From Collybiopsis luxurians FD-317 M1 (lineage: Eukaryota > Basidiomycota > Agaricomycetes > Agaricales > Omphalotaceae): DNA of 64,000 nucleotides. Position 1 is the stretch's first letter. Each line of letters starts with the position of its first letter. Positions 1 through 11,236 of this stretch are shown one piece after another. The DNA is taken from assembly GCA_000827265.1 (NCBI GenBank), contig KN834767.1, forward strand, positions 343,329 through 407,328, read 5' to 3'. A program made the position numbers and the translations under genes. The notes beneath the pieces are model-generated. The model was not told the origin of the DNA. It saw only the letters and a list, made by a program, of their open reading frames with translations, and made no database searches.

Positions 1-207
1 GTATGTAACCATCGCGAATCAGGCNCCGGGGTAGATACATTGATTGCCCGTGCCCTGACCAAAAGACAGCTAGATATTCAATTCCTGACTCGCAGGTTGG
101 CAGGGTTCTTCGCTTCCATCCAATTCAGGATGTGAGCTGCATGAAACGCCCTCTCCTTAAATTTTGAGCGGTTCTACGGGCTCTAAAGATCCAGAATACT
201 TACGTCC

Positions 208-1009
208 TATGCCTGGAATGTCCAGTTAGCCATCGATTGTCTAGTTACTCAGCAGAAACCCAGTGTCAATTCAGAGTTGGTGTTTGACCAGCATTTCAAG
301 GATGCTCAATCCTTCTCATACGATGTTCTTGTTCTCAAATACAACCGCTTGTCACTCGCCGATGCGGGCCCTTCAGTGGTTCGCATTCTTCATCCTGCAC
401 CTTACAATCCCGGGCGTACGCAGAATTTATTGCACGAAGCGCAATCCAATGCCGAGACGCGAAGTTATGTATTTGTAGGTGATGTTATCATCCTTAGCAG
501 GCTGCAGATAGCTCTTTTGTTACCGTTAGTTGCGCAGACAACATGCTCGTCCATTTCCTCACTCTCGTGCCTACCGCGGATGCAATCAAATTATATCCTT
601 GCGGGAGTGTCACTTGTGATGGAGCAATTACTCTAAATTGACCGCAGTATCAGTATCGAGTTGTGATAGTACTGCATCCAGTCCCACCAATTGATCCCGG
701 ACGAGTTTGGTGGGAACGATTTCGGAGTCAATCGCAGTCATAGTCTGCGATTGACCTTGCGAACAGGGTTCCCTGGCACGGAATATAGCTCGCTGTCGAG
801 AAGTAATTGAAGGGTATCAAGCTGAAGTCCCCTGTCGCTCTGTATGTGGCTTTCAGAGAACCATTGCTGGTATGAAGGCTGTAAGCTATGGAGTGATACT
901 TATTTTGAGGATCCGCAGGTTTTTCCCTGATGCAAAAATCATCCATGTCGGAGCTGGGCATGCTACGCTTCTCTGGGATAGATCTATTACCAAGAATCTT
1001 CAAGACTGA
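208..1009 (+). CDS. Unrecognised multi-exon gene or remnant
   Basis: I do not recognise this protein. One frame is open from about 208 to 479 and reads like real protein (it includes LSLADAGPSVVRILHPAPYN). A possible donor G|GTGATG near 480 joins to a CAG acceptor near 539, after which a frame continues to a TGA at 639-641. Further protein-like stretches follow: one near 660-750 (VVIVLHPVPPIDPGRVWWER) and one ending at the TGA at 1007-1009 (it includes FFPDAKIIHVGAGHATLLWD). The LHP-x-P...PGR pattern occurs in both of the first stretches, which hints at a repeated element. No convincing start codon, signal peptide or known motif is visible, and the join across 640-760 is unresolved. It could be a partial gene entering from the left or a decayed gene. 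Confidence 0.3.
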
Positions 1010-1510
1010 GAGCTTAATACATACTCTGGATGCGATTTGTATGTTAGTACTTCTCGGCTTTACTCGGCCTCTCTCACGGCACGTCGGCAAAGTGAGGAGA
1101 CCAGGAAGGTGAAGGGGGGAAGGTGGGGAGTCAGCGAATTCATCGATTCAGCGAGCACTCGAAGAAGCTCCCTAACTTTAGCGCTGATCAGTTTGCGATG
1201 ATGGTGAAGTACAGGCAAGCACGGGCGAAGTAGAGAAAGAATAGTCACCGAATCGCAATGATAGCTGCAAAGTATCCCCAACGGTCTCGTTGTGAAGGTT
1301 GACAAAAATGGTGCACAAAGTACTCGGTCAAGCTGAGAGAATCTGCTATATCTACTAAAAAGCCACATATTGCACAGATCGGGATTACAAGGCCATTGTT
1401 CGATCAATTTAGCAAATAATATTGTTTTTTTCTTTTTCCCATTCCTAGGAAAGGAAATAAGGTGTCTTCAGAACGTGGCTTCGAGGAGCGGTCACGCCAC
1501 TCCCCTCCTC
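1010..1510. other. Intergenic, no gene seen
   Basis: No frame with protein-like composition was seen on either strand. Frames here are short and their composition looks random. The right end passes into the promoter of the next gene. Confidence 0.5.
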
Positions 1511-1520
1511 TATAAAAAGG
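1511..1520 (+). promoter_or_regulatory. TATA box of the NFKBIL1-like gene
   Basis: A clear TATAAAAAGG lies 87 bp upstream of the ATG at 1598. That spacing suits a fungal core promoter with a short 5' leader. Confidence 0.6.
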
Positions 1521-1597
1521 TCGCGACGAAGCTCATACAATTTTTCCCTCCCATACACCGAGAAGACACTTCCTCCACAAACACTTCCTTTCCAGCC

Positions 1598-2992
1598 ATG
1601 AATTCAGCAACTGGCCGCAACGCCTCTATTGGTCAGAAACGTCCCAACATCAGCACCAAGAAGAAAATCATCACCCAGAAACGCCCCGGTCATGCGAGCA
1701 GTGCCCAGCCAATCTACCGTCAGCCCAGTGCTAATGGGCAACGAGGATTCATCTTGCGTTCCCGACGTATAGACATTCGCGGCGGCGGCCAGGATCCGAG
1801 TCGATGGAAGCATGATTTTCAAGATCCCGTTCAGGACAGAACTACCAAGGGAGCTTCTTCCTCCAACGAGGGGCTCGTCAATCAAATGGGCCGTTTGGGT
1901 CTACATGGTAACCTCGCTAGTGAGATCTACAAAGCTCACGCGAGACTGGACCAGGCATCGAAGGATGTTGATTCTCGGATGAAGGACGCAGCGGAACATG
2001 ACGCAAGAGCCAGAGTCCTTCGGGAGCGGGCGAAGAAGCAACAGCCCCCCCTCGCGACATCGACAGAACCTTCTTCATCTGAACCAACTCCCATTGGGCG
2101 CAAGTCGACGAAGGAGATCCTGGAATTCGAAGCCGTCTGGGGTGACTATCGAAAGCGCTTATGGGCTCGTGAGATTCCACCCGGAAAGCCTGCACCCTTC
2201 ACAATCAGCTCTTCTACCCTGGATGGCCTAGTCAGAGTCTTTAAGCAGAGAGAGGATGCGGAAAGACGACGAAGGCAAGAAGAGGGGGCTCGGGCTAGGG
2301 AACTTGTTGCGCGTAAGGAGGAAGAAGCTGCACGGGAGAGGGAGGCTAAGGCTAGGGCTCATATTGAGAAACTCAAGCGTAAGAGGATGGAAGAGGAACG
2401 TCAAAAGAAGGAAACGGAGCGTAGGAAGGTCGAGGAGCGTAGACGTCGTGAACAAGAGGAGGAAATTCGTAAAGTTAGTGGTATTCGATGGCAAAAAAAA
2501 TGACCGTGTTTTCTGACTCGCCCGTTCTCTTCCTTTCAGGCCGCAGAAGAGGAAAATGCTCGTCGAGCAGCGGCGGCCGCCCATAGAAGGAATAAATCAG
2601 CCCTCAAACCTATGCCATCAACTGACGATCCAGCGCTATACGCCTGGGAGCTTTATGAACGCCGCTGGGGAGCTATCAAAGGAGAAAGTGACGAGGAGGT
2701 CCCAGATCACCTGGAATTCGAACACCTTCCCTGGCCTCAGCAGGAACCAATTACTTCCCTTGATGACTTCAGCAAATCGAAGCTTAGGGAGTTCCTACTC
2801 AGCCATCGCCGACCGGGTTTCGAAAAGAAGAGTGATAAGGAGCGTCTTCGCTTTGAACTTTTGCGCTATCATCCTGACAAGTTCAATGCGCGTGTACTTT
2901 TCCGGGTCGAGCACGCTCAACGTATAATTGTTGCAGCAGCGGCTACTCGCGTCACCGAGCTTTTGACCGAGCTTCTGCAGAGTTGCCATTAA
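1598..2992 (+). CDS. NFKBIL1 (IkBL)-like protein
   Basis: Two exons, 1598-2473 and 2540-2992, are joined by a 66-bp GT-AG intron with a CTGAC branch site. They give 442 residues in a clean phase-0 join. The N-terminal third is basic and low in complexity. Roughly residues 205-300 form a highly charged Arg/Glu/Lys coiled coil. The C-terminal 90 residues carry the family signature: a W-E-x-Y-E-R-R-W segment, then LRYHPDKF followed by a helical tail. In animals the NFKBIL1 C-terminus (R-W-HPDKF) is a divergent J-like motif with an HPD tripeptide, and that protein is nuclear and linked to RNA processing. Function in fungi is not established, so a nuclear role is inference. The ATG was chosen because it follows a TATA box and opens the long frame. 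Confidence 0.8.
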
Positions 2993-3208
2993 ACCGATAT
3001 TCGGACAAGTTACAGTAGAGTTCAGTAGACGGTACATGGATCTTTTAGTAAAAAAGTATTGTCCGCATATAATCCTTACGCTCTGCGCAACGTCAACCAA
3101 GTCTCTTGGCTTCAGAGTAACTGGTATACCGACATTTTTACCTCGATGTCGAGGACGGGATCCAGTCGAAGACGGGCGTCAGTTACGAACCTGAAAGACG
3201 CGCATGGC

Positions 3209-4266
3209 ATGGTCTCTCTTTTTAACCGCCATGTCCTGACCAGAACTAAGTCCACATTTCTCAATAAAAGACATAAAAGTACAAGTCTCTCTACTGAAAT
3301 ATTCAACTCTCCGCAATCTGCTCAACATGTTCAGTCATTTACGACTGCACAGTTAAACCAAGAGTTTCCGAAACTAAACGGTCTCGGAGAGGTTGGCAGA
3401 TTGTTTTCGGATTAATTTCTTTCATCTATAACTTAAATTTCTTGTAGGTCATCGTGACTGGTATGCTACCCTCCGAGCTTCTGAAACACTCACTCAGGAT
3501 CTTTCCATTCTCAAAGGCCGTGCAAACTCTGGAAAATCTTCCCTATTCAATGCCGTTCTGGGACGCAAAGACTTGATAAAAACAAGCTCAAAAGCTGTAT
3601 GCTCGATATTCTTGCTTTGCGTACATCCTTGATGTCGAATTATACATAGGGCCATACGAAACGTCTCGACTTTTTTCGCGTCGGTCCCGCACCAGGGAAA
3701 ATCATACTCGTCGATTCTCCTGGATATGGTGATCGCGGTCGTCCAGAATGGGGCACGTTGTTTGATTCTTATGTACAAAAGCGGAAAGAGTACGTTTTTG
3801 AATGAGAACCCACTATCTTCGCTCAAACTCGAATTGTAGGTTGCGTCGGATATACATCACCTTCAACGCCAAGCACACAATCAACGATAAAGACGAAGCA
3901 ATGCTCGCCCACCTTTCCGCCACTCTCTTACAATCCCTTTCCTCGAGCTGGGCTTCATCCTTGCAGAGCGGTACACCCAAACTTCCACGAATTACTCAGA
4001 TACAACCGGTGATCACTAAAGCAGACACCCTTCCTCAAAACACGTCCGAAGCTCGCGCTATCGTTGACCGTCTGAAGAGTAACATTCATGATGCCCTCAG
4101 GCGCTCTTTGGAAGATTCAGAAATGGGTCATATCGGAATAACTGCAAACGAGTTGGCCCAGTTGATGTGTCTTTCACCGTTGGTTTCCAGTGTTAGGTTG
4201 AACCCTCCCTTTGGGATTGAGAAAATCAGAAGGAATATTGTGGAGGCTTGTAACTCTCAAGTATAG
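3209..4266 (+). CDS. EngB/YihA-type GTPase, probably mitochondrial
   Basis: This is a P-loop GTPase of the EngB (YihA) family, which acts in large-subunit ribosome assembly in bacteria and organelles. Motifs appear in order: G1 GRANSGKSS (about 3516), a G2 region with conserved Thr (AGHTKRLDFF, across an intron), G3 DSPGYG (about 3715) and G4 TKAD (about 4018). The N-terminus from the ATG at 3209 is rich in Arg, Lys, Ser and Thr and lacks acids, as expected for a mitochondrial presequence. Introns at 3597-3649 and 3790-3839 join cleanly. The first intron, ending at 3447 or 3497, has a weak donor and its exact ends are not settled. The stop is the TAG at 4264-4266. An in-frame ATG at 3146 is a less likely start. 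The convergent carboxylesterase ends 48 bp away. Confidence 0.8.
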
Positions 4267-4313
4267 CAACTGTACAAGTCTGGTACGCTACACAAGTCAT
4301 CGGAGTATATTCC

Positions 4314-6844
4314 TTACTGGGCCGTAAATGCCCCGACACTGTCCCAGAAACTACCGGCCATCTTTCTTGAGCAAATGTACCGAAAAGGAACCAATCAAAT
4401 GCACGTACCTGCATCGTTCAAGTAAGGCCGTGTTAGTGGTAGTAACATGAACATCCGGAAGATCATTTGTCGTCATATTGAACACCATCTCCGGCTGGCC
4501 TTCCGAGTATAGGTTCCACTGAGGAGTGATTGTCGAGGCGATCTTGTCATTTGGATTCTGCGAGACCACAAATGAGAGGAATCCTCCTTGGAAGGCGGCG
4601 AGGAAGTCTGGGTTGTTGAAGCTAGGAGTTGCGAGGCTGTTGAAGAGAAAATGGGCCTCGGGATTGATATGAAACTCAGAGGAAACGTTACCTGGTGAAG
4701 TAGTAATCCACATCTTGCCCGTGGGTCGCAGGAGGAATGGCTGAGGAACAAAGATTAGCCATTTATTACCGTGGTACTATTTCAACATACCAAATTCTCC
4801 CTAACGGAGAAAAAAAGTCAAATGACAAATGTATTGCAAATGAGTTGAGGTGGTCGATACGTACCTTGAACCCAGTATTCGGGAACGCGCTCAACATGTA
4901 ATAAGTCGGACAAACAAAGATAGCTAGTAGAGGCACGAAAAGTGGCAGTCAGTTCTCCGATTTTCAAGCCAATCACGCTTCCAACTTCCTTACATTCACC
5001 CATAATCAAATCATCCTGCATCAGCGGCGTCCCGAGACTCTCATACAACGCCGCTGCACTGTCCGCCATCTGTGGCCCTAATCCGGGGAACAGTGTGCTC
5101 GCGTACAGCGATACGTTCGTAATAGGACTCGATTGATCGACAAAGACGTTCCCCTCATTGGCATTGGTGACAGCGAGCAAAGCTTTTCCATTGACTTTGC
5201 CTTGTTTTAGGGACAGCGTCGGTCGTTGAGTGATGAACGTTCCGTCGACGACTGGGACGAAGAGGAAGGTACCAAAGAAACCGCCAAGATTGATATTGTT
5301 GTTTATCGTTCCCAGAGTGTTGGCGTCGACGGAACGGAGACAAGATAATGTGTCGGAGGCGGAGGTGCAGCTGCAATGGGATGGTCAGTGCCTTTTTTTT
5401 GGGAGGAGAACATGAACCGACTTGGTTTGGTTAACAACTTCCGAGTACAGAAACTGCGCCTTTTCGTTTGAGTATGAGGCCATAGATTTAAATCAATCAC
5501 TTGCCTCGGGAACAGGGTCATTGTAATTATACTGAGAAGGCAAGAAAGTCGAGCTCGTCATGGCTCCTCGGAATAGCTGTGGGGATGTCTTGCCGTCTTG
5601 AGCGACCACATGTTGGAGTACCGAACCGGCACCTAGACGTAGCAAAGTTAGTATAATCAATAAGAAATCTGAAGAAAGAGGTACATACCCGCAGATTCAC
5701 CCCAAATGGTAACTTTTGTAGGGTCCCCACCAAACTTGGAAATCTAGACACGTATAACGGAAACATGGGTGAATCAATAAACGCGTCGCACACTTATATG
5801 AGAGGAAACTCAAACGCACATGCTGTTGCGTCCAACGCAGCGCAAAATCTTGATCAACTGGAAAGGTTCGGCATCAGGCATGTGATCGCGCTATACTCTG
5901 CTGACTCACGCAATCCGGCATTGAGATTTCCATTCGCTTTGACCTCTGAACCCGGAAGGAATCCTGGTAGCACAAACTTGCGTCAGGAACATAAGTCCAG
6001 CTCTAGAAAAGGGTAGCGGCGTACCGAAGAGGCCTAATCTGTACTGTATGACGACCACTACAATTTCATTGTGCGATTCGCGCACAAGATCACCACCTGG
6101 ATTCGACGATGCACCACCCATGATGTACCTACAAGAAGAAATGTTCTGTGAGCAGAGAGGCACGAGGGCATGCGATTGACCAAATATTGTAAGCTCACCC
6201 TCCTCCATGAATCCAGAAAAGCTAGAAAAGGGTAATTTCTCGTTTGAAACCAACGCGTGTATGATTCACAAGCGTCGACGTGACTCACAGTAGGCAAAGG
6301 TTTGGTGGGTACAGTATCTCCAGGGAAATAAACACTTAGGTATGGGCTTGGATAAGTATTTGTCAATCGAGAAGAATCTATGGTCACCTACTTCAAAAAC
6401 AAACAATCTTCAGTAGGAGCTCCAGGTGATGACGCGCGTTTTTCCAGTGGATTCGTAAGTGATGCTCCGGTTGGCGCTTGAAAACACGGATTCGGCTGTG
6501 TGGTCGCTTGCTGGACAATGCTATCGTTATTTGCAGGAGTTTGAGGAGCACGCCAACGTAAGTTGCCTACAGGGGAGTCAAGCGTCGATGAGGCTAAAGA
6601 GAGTTAGTTAAACAGGTAATTACTGACCAGTCGGAGGCGCTGCGTATCGAATTCCCAGATAACTAGTAAGATTATTGGTCTCGTCAAAGACACCTTGATA
6701 TTTGGCATATCCTAGATCGATAATCGGTACTTCGCTAGCTTGACGGGGATGTGTTGGGGTAGAGAGAGACAATGTTGTCGCGTAGCATAGTATCGAGAGC
6801 AGTGTGCCAATAATTGGCAATTTTCCCATTCCTAGTTTCATCAT
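4314..6844 (-). CDS. Type-B carboxylesterase/lipase, secreted
   Basis: An alpha/beta-hydrolase of the cholinesterase/carboxylesterase type-B family, which hydrolyses carboxylic esters; substrate unknown. From the ATG at 6844 there is a hydrophobic signal peptide (it includes LLSILCYATTLSLS). Then come the family start (YLGIRYAAPPTG), the ECLFL-like EDCLFL segment, the oxyanion-hole loop WIHGGGY split by an intron near 6130-6215, and the nucleophile elbow VTIWGESAG near 5690-5710, again split by an intron just after the serine motif. The last exon, 4314-4350, was found by splice phase and ends FWDSVGAFTAQ, a usual finish for the family. At least nine exons give about 540 residues, the normal length. 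A decayed partial copy lies at 16.4-16.75 kb. Not all internal exon ends were fixed. Confidence 0.85.
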
Positions 6845-6882
6845 CTTGAGGGAGAGGAAGGCCGATCTGAGTCTCGGGTCTC

Positions 6883-6891
6883 CCTTTTATA
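6883..6891 (-). promoter_or_regulatory. TATA box of the carboxylesterase gene
   Basis: On the minus strand the sequence reads TATAAAAGG about 40 bp upstream of the ATG at 6844. It is the only strong TATA element upstream of this gene. Confidence 0.6.
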
Positions 6892-6899
6892 CGAGGAAG

Positions 6900-7607
6900 A
6901 GCGCAGGCAGGTGCTCCACATCAGAGATGTCTTAGAGTGCTTCTCATCTTTGTGTGAGGGTTTGCTGTGTTCGGTTCACGTACGGAGAACAGGTTGGTGA
7001 TTCAATCTGGCAATGAGCTCCCCGCATGACAGGTGAATTGATGGTTTGACCTCAGATGGGCTGACATAACACGTCATGAGCTAAATGCTACTCTGTTTAA
7101 CGAGTCTGCACGTTGCAAGAGTACATGACAGAGCTCGAAAATATTCTCAAATTAACATATAATGCCATGAGGACCAGGGCGCACGGGGTCTTTCACGGGA
7201 ACGTGCCTGGCAGAGAAAGGGAAGCAAATCCATGAATTTGCGACGAAACGGCCCGTTACGAGGATAGGAGATATCTGGCCCGCGCCGAGGCAACATCTAT
7301 ATAGGTGATCGTGCTGCTCACACTAGGTGGAAACTAAGACTGCCCTTCCGCGAGGCATGCGTCAAAGCACGTAAAGTGAACCATGATTGCGTGGGATGAA
7401 AGCCATCCTAGCACAAGAACAGAGGTAGAATACCTATGAAGCAGATGCGAAACGCGCAGCATTCGACAGAGACATCTATGAACATATCGCGGCTCGCAGT
7501 GAGGCAAACATTGTAGCAAATAAGACTTTCACTCACTCCCTTAAATGATCCATTCACATCCTTATCCGGTATAGTCACAAAGCTGCTGCTCAAAGATAGA
7601 GCAGCAG
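6900..7607. other. Intergenic, no confident gene
   Basis: This is the region between two minus-strand genes. A tiny minus-strand frame starting with the ATG at 7611 overlaps the end of VPS71 and could splice to a short second exon, but it has no recognisable feature and I do not call it. Confidence 0.4.
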
Positions 7608-8305
7608 TCATACAACTCTCCTTTCACAACGAGTTTCAACATGAATTCCTTCGCAGTTAAGATCACAGTAAGGCATTGAACACTTGCGGCATTTGTATTG
7701 ACCCCAGTAACCACATACGGAGCATATCATCCGAGGAGGGTAATTTGAAGGAGGTGATACGGCTGTGAGGTATGACGGAATAGAGGGCGGGAGGGAGGCG
7801 ATACCCTGATTTACAGATTAAGGTTGCTTTTGTTCAATCTATGTCAAAACTTACAGATTCTTCAATCAGCGTAGCTAAGTTTTTTCTATAAAGCAACGCA
7901 GTCCGGACATTCATGGTGGATTTCTTCTTTGTTGCTGCAGGCGAAGTGCCAGATAAATTGAGGTTTCGTTTGTCGGAGATCAGAGTCTGCCTTGCTCGAC
8001 CTTTGGCGGTGTATTTGTTTCCTTGTGTAGTCTCATCATCATCTTCACCGACGGTAAGAGATGCTGATTCATTGTGATTAGATCTCTTTGAAAGTGATCA
8101 GATTGATATGCAAGGGGTTTGAAGTTGTATTGGTACAGACTTCGAGTTCATCGAGATGATTCTTGGTCCGTTTGGCCAAAAGTTCTGGGGCCAAAGTGCC
8201 AGAGTTATTGACCTGCCTAGATACTGTGAAAGAAGCGGTCAATGGTTTTCATGATACACGTGTTCATTGAGACGCACAGTGTTCTCTCGTTTTCTTGGGA
8301 GGCAT
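7608..8305 (-). CDS. VPS71: VPS71/SWC6 (ZNHIT1) HIT zinc-finger protein
   Basis: Subunit of the SWR1 chromatin remodeller (ZNHIT1 in animals), which helps load histone H2A.Z in the nucleus. The gene consists of short exons and is easily missed. Exon 1 is 28 bp (8278-8305, MPPKKTREH). The next exon carries LAKRTKNHLDELE. After another intron come an acidic patch and the conserved block STMNVRTALLYRKNLATLIE. The final exon holds the HIT zinc finger: CSVCGYWGQYKCRKC, then YCDLNC, then H and C in IHVETRC. The stop TGA is at 7608-7610. All joins keep frame with GT-AG introns; the acceptor before RSNHNES is a weaker AAG. Residue pattern and length (about 170) match the family, so the call is firm although exon edges are inferred. 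Confidence 0.85.
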
Positions 8306-8563
8306 TTCAGTTTTCAAGACGCGTAGATCTATAAGCGCCCAAAATCCGGGCGCGCTTAGAGTCACAGACAGAGGCGCCCATCCTGGTGGCTGGCACTGGC
8401 GTCCAGTCCACTCAACTACTTGCACGTTGGGTGCGTTCCGGATATTCGTCAGCTTCTAAATATGATGATGAACTGCTGATGATAGTTAGCTGTATTATAA
8501 AGATAGTTGAGGTATTTTTGTGAAACGACAAAAATCCTGGATCACTTCTGACTACTTTGTCTA

Positions 8564-10605
8564 CTACAACGGGGGCGCGGTGACTGTCTGATTGTCTGCC
8601 TTTGTCATGGTAGTACTCCCATCCAATGAAGAAAAATTAGAATACCCCAAATACTCCCCATTCGCATTCATTGCCGCAACTTGGAAAAACACGTAGCCTT
8701 CATCATAATCTCCAGTATAAGTCAGCGTAGTTTCGAAGTCCACCTTACTAACGGCGTTGAGATAAACTGGTGCTAAAGGTGACCAAGCTGTAGAGCCAAA
8801 GAGTTTCCAGGCCATAACCTCGGTCGCGCCGTTCCACCACGCGTACACCGTGACATTGGTCGATGTTGAAGTGTTGGAAATTTGCATAGAGGGCGGAGTG
8901 GTGGGCCGGCCAACCCAGTTGTGCAGAAAGACACGGTAGGCAGAGACGCTGTCTGCTTCAGAAGCAAATTGAGCAGACCACTTGATGTTACCATGCCTGT
9001 CGTGCTGAGAAAAGGAGGGGATGGAGCCCCAGCTAAATATTTTTATGAATGACTGCTCCATTTAGCAGAAAGAGAACTGACCCGATAATTGATTCACCAT
9101 TTTCAAGGAATTGGACGGATCCCTGAGAAGTTGTAACTGTACGATTAAATGGGCTACGTGCATTTATAAGAGAAACCTCTCGATCGCTGCAGTCGAAATT
9201 TAGTAGAAGACCCTGTGAGTAGGGAAAATCTTGTTCCCATTGGGAAGCTCCATTGTTGAAAACTCTGTTGTGAAAGACGGATGAGTCTCTTTGCAGGAAC
9301 TGAGGATAGGGTCAAGACTTACGAAAGAGTAGAAGAGTCATGTATTCTTGCATGATGCTGCCAGGTGAAATTTGCACCTTCTGAAAAATTGAAATTTGAC
9401 TTCTTTCCACCCATTTGCCATATAATATCACCGATCGAGTCGAGAAGGTACAGAGCATGGCAGCTATTCGATTCAGAACAAGAACATCATTTCCTCATAA
9501 ACGATGATAGAGCAATTTAGCCACATACTGTCGAGACGAAACTAGATAATTTCCATCGTCTTGTTTTTGAACGGAGTTTATATGCTAGCTCGAGAAAAGG
9601 TTAGAAATGAAAGGAATATGACTGCATATACGTACAAAGTAATCCCAGGGATCGTCGGCAGTCCCATTTCCAGTCTGCCCAATCGCTGCATAGCACTCGT
9701 CAGGATCAACCTGCCCCAATGGTTGCCAAGTAAATAGGACTTCGCCTAGAATATGGTTGAGTATAGAAATAGTAAATTACTGACAGAAAATACCTGTGGC
9801 AATATCGACTTCCTGAAAAGCGCTATTGTAGACATAACCATCTTCGGGTCCGCCGTAAGCACTGAGATTGGCTGCTTGAGATGGATAAGCAGTCATGATC
9901 GCAGTGTTGCTGGGTGTCACTTGGAGCTTCGAAAAAAGGAGAATGAGGTGAGCATTTTTGCCACTGCAATTGGACAAAAGAGACTGCTATCACTTCATGT
10001 ATATCAGCTCCGACTCCTAAGTTCACCGTTGTGCTGGTAGGAGAAGGCGTCAAATTCGATGGGAACATGGAATTTCAGGAGAGATAGACAAACATACAGG
10101 TTAGCAACGACCAAGTACTTATTATCGATGAGAAGGTTGTAGCCGCTTCCGTGCCCTCCGCCTTCTGGATACCCATCCCCAAACCAAACTGCGATATGAT
10201 CGGTTCCATTGTACTTTTGCAGTCCCCGCAGGATTCCCGGAATAGCGCCAACTAAAGTCCCATTGGGGTTCAGAATCATACCGTAAGGTTCTAATGAGAC
10301 GAGATCTACGTGCAAAAGTCGAAGAATGAATTTCAGTGGTAGCAACATTTAGCCTTCTACCGACACGTACCCAGTGGATAGAAGAAAAAATACCCTTCAG
10401 TTTCGCTGTTGGCAGGACAGTCGGCTGGCGGAAGAGCGAAATTGAGCTGCACAGGGCTGAATGGGGCGGCATTATAAGTTTGGTGAGGAGATATCCCCAG
10501 TGCCCCTGATTCATAGTCTTTATTGTCGCAGTAAGCTACAGAGGCCAGAGTTTCCTTGAAAAAAGCGACCGATAGGAAAGCCGATCCAAGAATGGAGACT
10601 AGCAT
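8564..10605 (-). CDS. Arylsulfotransferase-like secreted protein, copy 1
   Basis: Member of the fungal arylsulfotransferase (ASST, Arylsulfotran_2) family. Bacterial relatives move sulfate between phenolic esters; activity in fungi is largely untested. From the ATG at 10605 there is a signal peptide (LGSAFLSVAFFKETLASVAY), then about nine exons in the family order: GMILNPNGTLVGAIPG, YNGTDHIAVW, LGVGADIHE, QEVDIATG, a FTWQPLGQVDP segment, the HxLYLLDSxGDIIWxMGG stretch, the His-rich TWQHHARIHD, ENGESIIGS, and the C-terminal exon 8564-9061 containing SFSQHDRHGNIKW. Many N-x-S/T sites fit secretion. The protein is about 530-550 residues. A TATAAAA lies near 10665. The repeat period to copy 2 is about 2.67 kb. 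Internal exon ends are approximate. Confidence 0.8.
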
Positions 10606-11236
10606 GGTGAGCTGTGCTGTAGAAGAAATTGAAGGGAGAATGCCTTTCCTTCCTCAAGATGCATTTTATATGATGTAGTGGCGAGAATAGCTCCAGGGCA
10701 TCCGATTAGTGGCAAACTAGTGGCTCAACATTAGTTAGCTATACCCTATGGGCCGGTGGATGTTAGGAAATCTGCAGATATAGGCCTGATCTCATGGCGA
10801 CCACAGGCGGGTGTCGTTTGGTCGTCATATGTTCAGGCCTATATCCCGAAATCTGTCAGCACTTATTGAGGACTTAGCACTTCTTCAGACTAATCAAGTT
10901 AGGATGTCCATTGCATGCAGAGGAGGATTGACATCCTCACTAAGCAGAATGGCAGATTAGCAAGATGTCCCTACTAATTTTTTTTGCCACAACTGCATGA
11001 AGATTTATTCAACTAAGTACTAAGAGCGACTTGTTAAGTTGCAATTATATACAAGTTAGATAAAGTTTCTCAGTGAAATATGCAGGTGAACTGCCTGTAG
11101 AATGAATGAAAATTTTGAGAAACGGAATGGATTATTATTAATGGACTGCTGATAGCAGTTAGCAGTGTTATGAAGATAGCTGAGGTATTTTTGTGAAATG
11201 ACAGGGATCCTGGATCACTTCTGATTACTTTGTCTA
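10606..11236. other. Spacer between ASST copies 1 and 2
   Basis: Contains the upstream region of copy 1, with a minus-strand TATAAAA near 10665, and AT-rich DNA downstream of copy 2. The last 100 bp resemble the sequence just downstream of copy 1 (8460-8560), which marks it as part of the duplicated unit. No gene was seen. Confidence 0.5.

Noticed and set aside
665..700. 5S rRNA-like string (AGTACTGCATCC)
   Set aside because: Only about 12 bases resemble 5S rRNA; the rest does not.
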